Positions 33,803 to 39,963 of a stretch of 39,963 nt of DNA are shown one piece after another (within the stretch, counting starts at the first letter, position 1; each line of letters starts with the position of its first letter). The translations under genes were made by a program, and so were the position numbers. Under the pieces are notes generated by a model, which was not told the origin of the DNA, searched no databases, and saw only the letters and a program-made list of their open reading frames with translations. This DNA comes from Alphaproteobacteria bacterium (GTDB lineage Bacteria > Pseudomonadota > Alphaproteobacteria > Rhizobiales > Hyphomicrobiaceae): contig JAHJQI010000080.1 of NCBI GenBank assembly GCA_018819265.1, forward strand, positions 1 through 39,963, given 5' to 3'.

Positions 33803-34123
33803 TCAGTTGCGCCCACCGCGTCCACCATCGTCGTTGCGCAAGCCCGCGCAGATATCCTGCACCTTGGGATCGTGCCCGATCCACTGACAGATCTCCCGCT
33901 TCGTGCTCGGATTCTCCCTGATGGCGCGGGCACTGACATTGCTGCCATAACCGCGCGCGACCTGCGCCAGGTAATTGTCCCCGCAATACGGGGTAGAGAT
34001 CTTATTGCCCTGCACGATCTGCCACGGCCCATCGCAACGGATCTTGGCCTCCGCAGCGGTTGGCAGGACTGCCGCTCCGGTGACAGCGACAAGCACTGTC
34101 GCCGCGATCAATGTCTGTTTCAT
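33803..34123 (-). CDS. Small exported conserved hypothetical protein
   Basis: The protein has 106 residues. An N-terminal Sec signal (MKQTLIAATVLVAVTG... AEA) is followed by a mature domain with four cysteines, starting KIRCDGPWQIVQGNKISTPY. This matches a family I recall only as conserved hypothetical in Rhizobiales. The cysteines (IRC, PYC, REIC, DIC) may form two disulfides in the periplasm. A glycine/arginine-rich tail ends it. AGAGG precedes ATG 34123 by 7 nt, while the frame open to 34231 has no such signal. It is convergent with the cytochrome gene. Confidence 0.75.
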   Translation of the reverse strand: MKQTLIAATVLVAVTGAAVLPTAAEAKIRCDGPWQIVQGNKISTPYCGDNYLAQVARGYGSNVSARAIRENPSTKREICQWIGHDPKVQDICAGLRNDDGGRGGRN

Positions 34124-34284
34124 AGGTCGACCTCTCGGTATGTCGCGGCGCGTGTCAAAAGGCGCCATTGCGGGCGATGGTGGCTCCCGGCGCGCCCGCT
34201 TGCAACTCACCAAGTACGCAAGCCTGCTCAAACCTGCGTGACGTCGTTATCGCCGCGGAAATGGATCGCCAGATCGGCGCCGCT

Positions 34285-35046
34285 TCAGCGCCAATCGATG
34301 ACCAGATTTTCCAGCAGCCACCAGATCAGGACGATTGCCAGGATGACGCCGGCCACCGAACCGAACTGCAGCACCTGGCGGATAGCCTTCGCCCATTTGA
34401 ATTGATGGCGGCTGGCTTGGAAATGTTCGATGACCGGATCGAGCCCTGGATTATCGTAGATCTTGTAGTACTCGGGCGGCAGCACTGTGATCGAAATGCC
34501 CTGCATTTCACCGAAGGCCATGTAGATCATGTCCTCGTCGACGTTGAGTGCGCTGCACTTCTCTTCTTGCGCCATCCACAGCTGCGCGAACCGCCGCCCG
34601 CCGAGATTATTTCGGCAGTATACGGTCCCCGCGGAAATTCTTAGGTAGTGCTTGTTGTAAAGCACGGTCGGATGGAACAGCAGGCAGATATCGCTTCTGA
34701 TGTTGTCGAAGAACGTCAACGGCTTGCGCACCACCGCATCCGCGTCGAGATAGAGGATGTCGCGATCGGAAAACTTTTTCAAACAGTAGTCGAGAAACAC
34801 CGGCTTGAGCCGCGTCGTCGATTCCCATGACCCAAGGTGCTCGTAGCGCTTCAGGAAATGGTTGATCCCGTGCGCTTCGAGCGAACGCTTCAACGACGTG
34901 ACCTGGGCGAGGTAATTCGGGGTGTAGAAGCAGCACACGACGTAGCGCTGATTGCCTTCCAGCCAGGAGTACTCTTCCGGCAACTGAGCCAGTGCACGAA
35001 CGTCCGGGCCTTGGTTTTCCTTCAGCGCTACCATCGGCTGCGCCAT
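34285..35046 (-). CDS. Glycosyltransferase-like protein (GT-A type) with C-terminal membrane anchor
   Basis: The protein has 253 residues. After a short N-terminus, RYVVCCFYTPNYLAQVTSLKRSLEAHG resembles the nucleotide-sugar-binding opening of GT-A enzymes. DILYLDADAVV gives a DxD-like motif (D101, D103), and HPTVLYNKHYLRISAGTVYCRN and DEDMIYMAF fit acceptor-side positions. A single hydrophobic helix (about 229-248) ends the protein, so it is probably a tail-anchored membrane protein with the catalytic part in the cytosol. The donor and acceptor are unknown. ATG 35046 has GGGAG about 10 nt upstream. It is a single gene, divergent from the GMC oxidoreductase. Confidence 0.72.
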   Translation of the reverse strand: MAQPMVALKENQGPDVRALAQLPEEYSWLEGNQRYVVCCFYTPNYLAQVTSLKRSLEAHGINHFLKRYEHLGSWESTTRLKPVFLDYCLKKFSDRDILYLDADAVVRKPLTFFDNIRSDICLLFHPTVLYNKHYLRISAGTVYCRNNLGGRRFAQLWMAQEEKCSALNVDEDMIYMAFGEMQGISITVLPPEYYKIYDNPGLDPVIEHFQASRHQFKWAKAIRQVLQFGSVAGVILAIVLIWWLLENLVIDWR

Positions 35047-35473
35047 AAACTGGTACTCCCGTTCAGCGGCCCGGCTTGATTCCATGCATCCGGGACCATG
35101 TCAACGGGACATCGACCGTGCATAAGCCCCCGGCAAACCAGCACATTAATGCACGAAGGGGGTATTGCGTTGCTGCGTGATTGACGCAGTGCCGACAGGC
35201 CCGCCCTGATGGGCACTTATGCACACCAGAACGGGCCGGCACTAAGGCACGGCTCCTGGTACGATCATCCGGCTCCGTGGCAGGCCGGCCGCGTTTCAGC
35301 GATCGACCGGACTCGGATATGCCGGGTGACGAGGCCGCGCCAAGGTCTTATGACAGCCAGGGTCTTATGACAGCCAGGGTCTAATGACAGCCAGGGTCTG
35401 CTGACAGACTATCACGACCAGGGCCGGCCCACGAGCTTCGCCGGCTCCGGACACCGATCACGAAGGGATATCA
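35047..35473. other. Divergent intergenic region with repeats
   Basis: These 427 bp contain no credible gene. They hold an inverted pair GTGCATAAG (35118-35126) and CTTATGCAC (35216-35224), 89 nt apart, and the 17-bp tandem repeat listed next. Promoters for the two flanking divergent genes must lie here, but I could not place them. Confidence 0.6.
35343..35410. repeat. 17-bp tandem repeat, four copies
   Basis: The unit GGGTCTTATGACAGCCA occurs at 35343-35359 (first base A), 35360-35376 (exact), 35377-35393 (one change) and 35394-35410 (more diverged). The array ends 63 bp before the GMC oxidoreductase start. Confidence 0.85.
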
Positions 35474-37177
35474 ATGACACGCCTCGCCCGACCGCTGGAG
35501 AAACTGCGCAGCCGCTACGATGTCGTCGTCGTAGGTTCCGGTTACGGCGGCGGCGTCTCGGCGTCACGCCTCGCGCGCGCCGGCAAGCAAGTCGCTGTTC
35601 TCGAACGCGGTCGCGAGTTCGTGACCGGAGAATTCCCTTCCCGCTTTCCCGAATTGCGCAACGAGCTGCGCATTACCGGCAAGTCGATGTCCTCTGGCTC
35701 TGCGACCGCGCTGTTCGATCTTCGCATCGGCGACGACGTTCACGTCCTGGTCGGCTGCGGCCTTGGCGGCGGCTCGCTCGTCAACGCCGGAGTCTGCCTC
35801 CGGCCCGACCCGCGCGTCTTCGGTGACGAAGTCTGGCCGGGCCAGATCCGCCAGGACGGGCTCCTCGATGAAGGCTTCCGCCGCGCCGCCAACTGGGTGC
35901 GGCCCGCAACGCATCCTCGCGCCGCCGAGATGACGAAATACCAGGCCATCGCCGGCGCCGCCGGCGCGACCGGCTGCACCATGCGCGACACCCCCGTCGC
36001 CGTCAGCTTCGAAGAAAACGTAAATCCTGCCGGCGTGCGCCAGCCCGCGTGTACGTCCTGCGGCGACTGCTGTTCGGGTTGCAACGTCGGCGCCAAGAAC
36101 ACGGTGGCGCTGAGTTACCTGCCCGACGCCGTCCGCCACCGCGCGGAAATCTTCACGGAAATCACCGTCAGCCGTGTTCTCAAACGGGCCGGCGGCGGCT
36201 GGCAGGTTCACGCCCGCCCGACGGGCGCGAAGTCGAACGGCACGCACGGGGAGAACAACGAGATCCTCATCGAAGCCGACGTCGTCATTCTCGCCGCCGG
36301 TACGCTTGGATCGACCGAGATACTCCTGCGCTCCGTGGACGCAGGCCTGCCCATCTCGGACCGCCTTGGCAAACGCTTTTCAGCCAACGGCGACATCATC
36401 GCCTTCGGTTACGGCGGCACTGAAATCGTCAACGCCATCGGCATCGGCCATCCCGCAAAGATCGACGGCTTCGAAGTCGGCTCGGCGGTGACCGGCCAGC
36501 TCGAATACCGCGACGCCGAAAACCTCGACCTCGAATACGCCGTACAGGACGGCGCAATGCCTTCGCCCATCGCACCCGCCCTGCCGTTGATGTTCCTGCC
36601 GAACGGCCGCTTGCTCGGTGCCGTGCAAAGCCTCATCAGCGGCGTCTACAAAGGGCCGTTCGCGCGCCTTCAGACGTTCTTTGCCGTATCCCACGACAGC
36701 GCATCCGGGCAGTTCCGGCTCGATGCCGGCAAGCTCGCGCTCAGTTGGCCGAACGCCAGAAACGAACCCGTCTACAAGCGCCTCGGTGAAGCCCTCTCCG
36801 CAATATCCGCGCACGTCGGCGGCTCTTACGTACAAAACCCATTGGCCGGGACCGTCATGGGCCAGCAGCCGGCAACGGCCCACCCGCTCGGCGGTTGCGG
36901 CATGGGCGCCGACCGCCTCAGCGGCGTCGTCGATCACGCCGGCCGCGTATTCGACAGTTCTTCAGGGGCCGGCACCAACGCCGTCCACGATGGCCTCTAC
37001 GTCATCGACGGATCGATCATCCCCCGTTCGCTCGGCGTCAATCCCCTGCTCACCATCACCGCGCTCGCCGAACGCGCCATGCTGCACATGAAGGCCGACT
37101 ACGGACTGACCTTCGACGCCGGTCCGGTCGCAACCAAGATACCGGCGGAGGTTTCCGCCCCAGGTGCATTTTTCTAA
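35474..37177 (+). CDS. GMC family FAD-dependent oxidoreductase, cholesterol-oxidase-like
   Basis: This 567-residue flavoenzyme oxidises an alcohol substrate. The FAD-binding GSGYGGGVSASRLARAG (21-37) and ERG at the end of the second strand are followed by GCGLGGGSLVNAGV. A cysteine-rich segment CTSCGDCCSGCNVGAKNT near 193-210 is shared with the cholesterol-oxidase-like branch. The active-site His is probably in AHPLGGCGMG, and the C-terminal SLGVNPLLTITALAER supplies the conserved Asn. No signal peptide is seen. True sterol activity is not established, since many members act on other alcohols. GAAGGGATATCA precedes the ATG. It stands alone, convergent with the HlyD gene. Confidence 0.9.
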   Translation: MTRLARPLEKLRSRYDVVVVGSGYGGGVSASRLARAGKQVAVLERGREFVTGEFPSRFPELRNELRITGKSMSSGSATALFDLRIGDDVHVLVGCGLGGGSLVNAGVCLRPDPRVFGDEVWPGQIRQDGLLDEGFRRAANWVRPATHPRAAEMTKYQAIAGAAGATGCTMRDTPVAVSFEENVNPAGVRQPACTSCGDCCSGCNVGAKNTVALSYLPDAVRHRAEIFTEITVSRVLKRAGGGWQVHARPTGAKSNGTHGENNEILIEADVVILAAGTLGSTEILLRSVDAGLPISDRLGKRFSANGDIIAFGYGGTEIVNAIGIGHPAKIDGFEVGSAVTGQLEYRDAENLDLEYAVQDGAMPSPIAPALPLMFLPNGRLLGAVQSLISGVYKGPFARLQTFFAVSHDSASGQFRLDAGKLALSWPNARNEPVYKRLGEALSAISAHVGGSYVQNPLAGTVMGQQPATAHPLGGCGMGADRLSGVVDHAGRVFDSSSGAGTNAVHDGLYVIDGSIIPRSLGVNPLLTITALAERAMLHMKADYGLTFDAGPVATKIPAEVSAPGAFF

Positions 37178-37269
37178 CCACGACCTTAAGTCTCGATGAT
37201 CGCGACCGAGATCGACCGGCTGCCTTGTCAGCAAGTCGGCGCGTCGGCGCGTCGGCCCGCATCTTTGCC

Positions 37270-38502
37270 TTAATGCCCTTTCAGCACCAATTCCGTGATC
37301 GGCAGTAGGAGTGCCTGAAGCCGCAACATCACCGCATGGACGACCCCAACGGTGTCGACGGCATGCAGGTAAAGCCATGTGCCAAACCCGATGTCGGCGC
37401 TCTGCAGACGCTCGTGGTTGTTGCTGTAGGCGTTTGCCGCACAACTGCTGCCCGGCAACACGCCAGCCAAACCATTTTCGTATAGCGGCTCGAGGAACAC
37501 CGTGATCGTCCCGGGACGCGACATCTGCTGCACGTCGACAAGTTGGTCCGAAGCCCGGAACTGCCCGGCGGCGATGTAGTCCTGGACGCGCGTAACCACC
37601 ATCGGGATTATCACCCACGGTCTCGAAATACAGGTAGCCTCGGCCGTCATGCCAACCTTCAGGACCTGTCCCTCGATTTGATTGAAACCGGCAGCGAGCG
37701 CCCATCGTCCAGCCGCCTTTGGGATCAGGACACCGGCGGGACGCATGAACGGATTGACGTAATCGCCTTCCTTCAATGCGAACTGTTCGACCCGGCCATC
37801 CACTCCGGCCTTGACGACCATCTTGTCGAGTTCGACTTGCGCTTGCTGCAAGGCGGCTTCGGCGGTCGCCTTCTGCGCCGGCAGGAGCGTTGACACACGC
37901 GTTTCCGCCGACTGTTTCGCCGCCGTGGCTGCCGCCAGTGAACCCTTGGCGCTGGCAACCTCGTTCTGCAGCCGCTCGATATCGCGCTGCGCAACGATGC
38001 CCGCGTTGCGCCGGCTGAGTTCTTCCTTGGTCCTCAATTCGTCCTGCGCATTGGCCAGTGCACCCTGCGCCTGCTGCACTTGCCCTTCGGCACTGGCAAT
38101 TTCGGTCTGCCCCACCGCCAACCCAGCCTCGACCTCCGCGATCTGTCGCTTCGCCAGTTCGAGTGCGGCATCCTGCTTGGCGCTGTCGAGCCTGAAGATC
38201 GGCGCGCCTTTCGTGACCTCGCCGCTGACATCGACATAGACCTCGGCAACCCGGCCGCTGGTTTCGGGGACGATCGGAATGGCGCGGAACACTGCCGTGA
38301 CGTTCGTCGTCGATGGGTGGTTATAGAAAATCACGGCAATCAGACCGACGGTCAGCATCAAGCAGGCCGTGATCCCGTAGCGCAATTCATACCACACTGA
38401 GAAAAGCGTGATCTCGTGACCCAGCCTCTTGCCTTGCCGAAATCGCCTGTAGAGGTAGTCGGGAACGACCGTGAAGAGCGAACAAAGAAGAACCTCAAGC
38501 AT
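37270..38502 (-). CDS. HlyD family membrane fusion / periplasmic adaptor protein
   Basis: The 410-residue protein carries an N-terminal membrane region (helix about 33-58) followed by a lipoyl-like half (IVPETSGRVAEVYVDVSGEVTKGAPIFRLD). A long coiled-coil hairpin (about 105-225, rich in Q, E, A and K) follows, then the returning lipoyl half MVVKAGVDGRVEQFAL. The C-terminal beta-barrel domain has VLPGSSCAANAY. This architecture matches the EmrA/YiaV-type adaptors of tripartite efflux. The cognate transporter is absent; the partner is the small membrane protein just upstream, as in E. coli yiaW-yiaV. ATG 38502 overlaps that gene's stop by 8 bp. Confidence 0.9.
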   Translation of the reverse strand: MLEVLLCSLFTVVPDYLYRRFRQGKRLGHEITLFSVWYELRYGITACLMLTVGLIAVIFYNHPSTTNVTAVFRAIPIVPETSGRVAEVYVDVSGEVTKGAPIFRLDSAKQDAALELAKRQIAEVEAGLAVGQTEIASAEGQVQQAQGALANAQDELRTKEELSRRNAGIVAQRDIERLQNEVASAKGSLAAATAAKQSAETRVSTLLPAQKATAEAALQQAQVELDKMVVKAGVDGRVEQFALKEGDYVNPFMRPAGVLIPKAAGRWALAAGFNQIEGQVLKVGMTAEATCISRPWVIIPMVVTRVQDYIAAGQFRASDQLVDVQQMSRPGTITVFLEPLYENGLAGVLPGSSCAANAYSNNHERLQSADIGFGTWLYLHAVDTVGVVHAVMLRLQALLLPITELVLKGH

Positions 38503-38941
38503 CTTTCCGCGCCCCCTCTGCATCCTTGCCATCGACCTTTGCAACAGGCGGTGACACCGCAGCGATTGGTGTCGGCCTGACCCGTTCGACGGCAATGTTG
38601 TTGAGTCTGTCGAGCGAGCCGGCAATGCTCTGCAGCGGACCATGGAAATCAGGCAGCGAGACTTCCGGCAGCTTCACCATCGCCAGTAGCAGCGCAGCGA
38701 CCCAGAAAGCGTGGATGTGGGTGAACAAAGCCAGCAGACACAGAACGGCAACGAAGTCGTACTGCCATTTGTTGTGCACCATCCGCTCCGGCAGAGAATG
38801 CAGCCACAGAAAGAAGACACCCGCGGCGAGCACTGCGGCGATGAGAATGAGTCCCGCAAGCACGAGCAGCGTATCCGTTTGGCCAGGCGCCGTAATGAAG
38901 GCAGGCAAATGATGTCCTGCTGCTGGGTGGACCCCGGTCAT
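38495..38941 (-). CDS. Small inner-membrane partner of the HlyD-family protein
   Basis: The protein has 148 residues, with two or three membrane helices (about 24-46, 60-80 and possibly 82-98) joined by SLPERMVHNKWQYDFV. The C-terminal third is soluble and proline-rich, and is lysine/aspartate-rich at its end. Position and size resemble YiaW/DUF3302-like proteins paired with HlyD adaptors, but I am unsure of the family. GGAG lies 9 nt before ATG 38941; the frame is open to 39148 with less likely starts. The stop overlaps the HlyD start, indicating coupling. The 284-bp divergent spacer to DUF2231 is otherwise unremarkable. Confidence 0.75.
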   Translation of the reverse strand: MTGVHPAAGHHLPAFITAPGQTDTLLVLAGLILIAAVLAAGVFFLWLHSLPERMVHNKWQYDFVAVLCLLALFTHIHAFWVAALLLAMVKLPEVSLPDFHGPLQSIAGSLDRLNNIAVERVRPTPIAAVSPPVAKVDGKDAEGARKDA

Positions 38942-39225
38942 TAACGCTTTCTCCAGGAAAAAATTGAACTGCGAAACTTCAAAATAGCTCAGGCAGCCAA
39001 CCAACGGAAGAAGAAGCTCATGACGGCTAATGAGGAAAGATTCCATGTCCGTGCGGAACACTGGCGGGGCGACCGGAGTTAATCGCCAAAAGCCCGCCTC
39101 CAAGGGCAGATTGCCTTCTGAACCGGAGGCACGCCTCTCCAGCTTCATTCGCTCGCTTTGTGACCGGCGGATGCATCAAGCAGCAGGCGTTGTGTTCAAT
39201 GTCCAGCAACCTGAAAGAGTACGGT

Positions 39226-39690
39226 ATGGCGCGCACTCACTCCCCGCATCCCGAGCCGACGGCTGTAATTGCGGGTCACCCGATCCACCCGATGCTGGTG
39301 CAGTTTCCCATCGTCTGCTTCACGCTCGCCCTCGTGACCGACATCACCTACTGGCAGACCTCCAACCTTATGTGGGCCGAGTTTTCAGCGTGGCTGCTGC
39401 TGGCAGGCATAGCTTTAGGGGTCCTTGCGGCCGTCTTTGGCCTGATTGACTTTGTCTTCAACCGCGACATCCGAAATGCGCGACCTGCTTGGCCGCACGC
39501 AATCGGCAATGCGATCGTGCTGGTCTTGGCTTTCTTGAACAATCTGGTTCATGCACGCGACGGCTGGACCGCGGTCGTGCCCTGGGGCCTGACGCTTTCG
39601 GCGCTGACGGTCGCCGTCATGCTTGTGACCGCCTGGCTCGGGGCATCTCTCGTCCATGTGCACGGCGTGGGGGTGCGTGATCATGAGTAA
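39226..39690 (+). CDS. DUF2231 family membrane protein
   Basis: The 154-residue inner-membrane protein has four helices (about 26-44, 50-76, 93-108 and 118-142). The conserved GHPIHPMLVQFPI opening supplies histidines, and FNRDIRNARPAWPHAIGN follows helix 2. DUF2231 proteins are of unknown function and are thought to bind haem or take part in redox chemistry at the membrane. Its stop overlaps the start of the sorbosone-dehydrogenase-like gene by 8 bp, a pairing seen widely in proteobacteria. ATG 39226 is preceded by GAAAGAG. In-frame ATGs at 39160 and 39199 lack such signals. Confidence 0.87.
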   Translation: MARTHSPHPEPTAVIAGHPIHPMLVQFPIVCFTLALVTDITYWQTSNLMWAEFSAWLLLAGIALGVLAAVFGLIDFVFNRDIRNARPAWPHAIGNAIVLVLAFLNNLVHARDGWTAVVPWGLTLSALTVAVMLVTAWLGASLVHVHGVGVRDHE

Positions 39691-39963
39691 TCTAACCATG
39701 CGATTCGTCACCGCTGTTGTCGCTTCCCCGTTTCTATTTTCCCTAGCCGGATGCGGCGAAAGCGGACAAGATTTCGACGTCTCCCAACAGATCGGCCCCG
39801 ATCCCGTCCTGCCCGAGCCGAATCCGGGTCTTCTTGCCGGTATGAAAATCGCGGAGGTGGTTGGATGGAGCGATGGCGAGAAACCGAGCGTGCCCGAAGG
39901 TCTGCAAGTCACAGCCTACGCCAAGGATTTGGCTCACCCGCGCACCGTACACACTCTTCCCAA
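39683..39963 (+). CDS. Sorbosone dehydrogenase-like (PQQ/beta-propeller) lipoprotein, 3' end beyond window
   Basis: The first 93 residues are present. A lipoprotein signal with lipobox LAGC lies near residues 21-25. A linker of about 30 residues follows, then VVGWSDGEKPSVPEGLQVTAY and LAHPRTVHTLP, the usual start of the six-bladed propeller in glucose/sorbosone dehydrogenases. Such enzymes oxidise sugars in the periplasm with PQQ. The catalytic histidine and the PQQ-binding residues lie beyond the window. The gene starts 8 bp inside DUF2231, so the two are coupled. A nearby electron acceptor could be supplied by DUF2231, which is inference. Confidence 0.8.
   Translation, partial: MSNLTMRFVTAVVASPFLFSLAGCGESGQDFDVSQQIGPDPVLPEPNPGLLAGMKIAEVVGWSDGEKPSVPEGLQVTAYAKDLAHPRTVHTLP

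Noticed and set aside
1..39963. CRISPR arrays, insertion sequences, prophage or integrase genes
   Set aside because: No regularly spaced repeats with spacers and no transposase, integrase or phage structural motifs were found in any frame.

Overview
The window is GC-rich chromosomal DNA from an alphaproteobacterium, most likely of the Rhizobiales (Hyphomicrobiales). The evidence is the gene content and order: rph divergent from hrcA-grpE, then dnaK-dnaJ, with rdgB-hemW beside them; tlyA with a 23S rRNA uracil methyltransferase; a fused cysNC; and DUF1287, DUF2189, DUF2231 and YqaA-type membrane proteins. Dispersed palindromic repeats of the kind common in that order fill several intergenic spaces. 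I see no rRNA, tRNA, CRISPR array, integrase, transposase or prophage. This is mostly core genome with a few accessory islands.

Layout. 1-1544: two divergent DUF2189 membrane proteins, the left one cut by the window edge, with an FNR/FixK-like box between them. 1635-5793: sulfate activation (cysD, cysNC), then a six-helix membrane protein shaped like an ABC exporter membrane domain but without an ATPase. 5940-7424 (minus): an RTX serralysin-type metalloprotease. 7690-11088 (minus): a compact cassette of a pentapeptide-repeat protein, a protein with a diadenylate-cyclase-like (DAC/DisA_N-like) domain, and an adenosine-deaminase-family enzyme; the last two overlap by 46 nt. This is the best candidate for an undescribed system. 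11395-15381: a SAM methyltransferase, a class III-type sirtuin, an RNA uracil methyltransferase and tlyA.

15610-20688: a small conserved hypothetical, a DUF1287 protein, gluQ, an AlkA-like glycosylase, an HNH endonuclease and a small orphan ORF, separated by strong palindromes. 20689-21858 is a 1.2-kb stretch without a convincing intact gene and may hold a decayed phasin-like gene. 21859-22989: dsbB and a YqaA/DedA-type protein. 23045-26372 (minus): rph, a VOC protein, rdgB (with an unusual C-terminal extra domain) and hemW. 26646-33137: the heat-shock cluster hrcA, grpE, dnaK, dnaJ, with an alkB-like gene inserted between grpE and dnaK. 33258-39963: a small cytochrome c, a small exported protein, a C-terminally anchored glycosyltransferase-like protein, a GMC oxidoreductase, an HlyD-family protein with its membrane partner, and DUF2231 followed by a truncated PQQ/sorbosone-dehydrogenase-type lipoprotein.

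Functional links. CysD and CysNC make APS and PAPS. HrcA/GrpE/DnaK/DnaJ form the Hsp70 machine and its repressor, with RNase PH and RdgB as RNA and nucleotide-pool neighbours. DsbB reoxidises periplasmic DsbA. The pentapeptide/DAC/deaminase cassette looks like a nucleotide-sensing or nucleotide-signalling unit, but that role is inference. Many start codons were moved inward from the longest frame, using Shine-Dalgarno spacing and usual family lengths.
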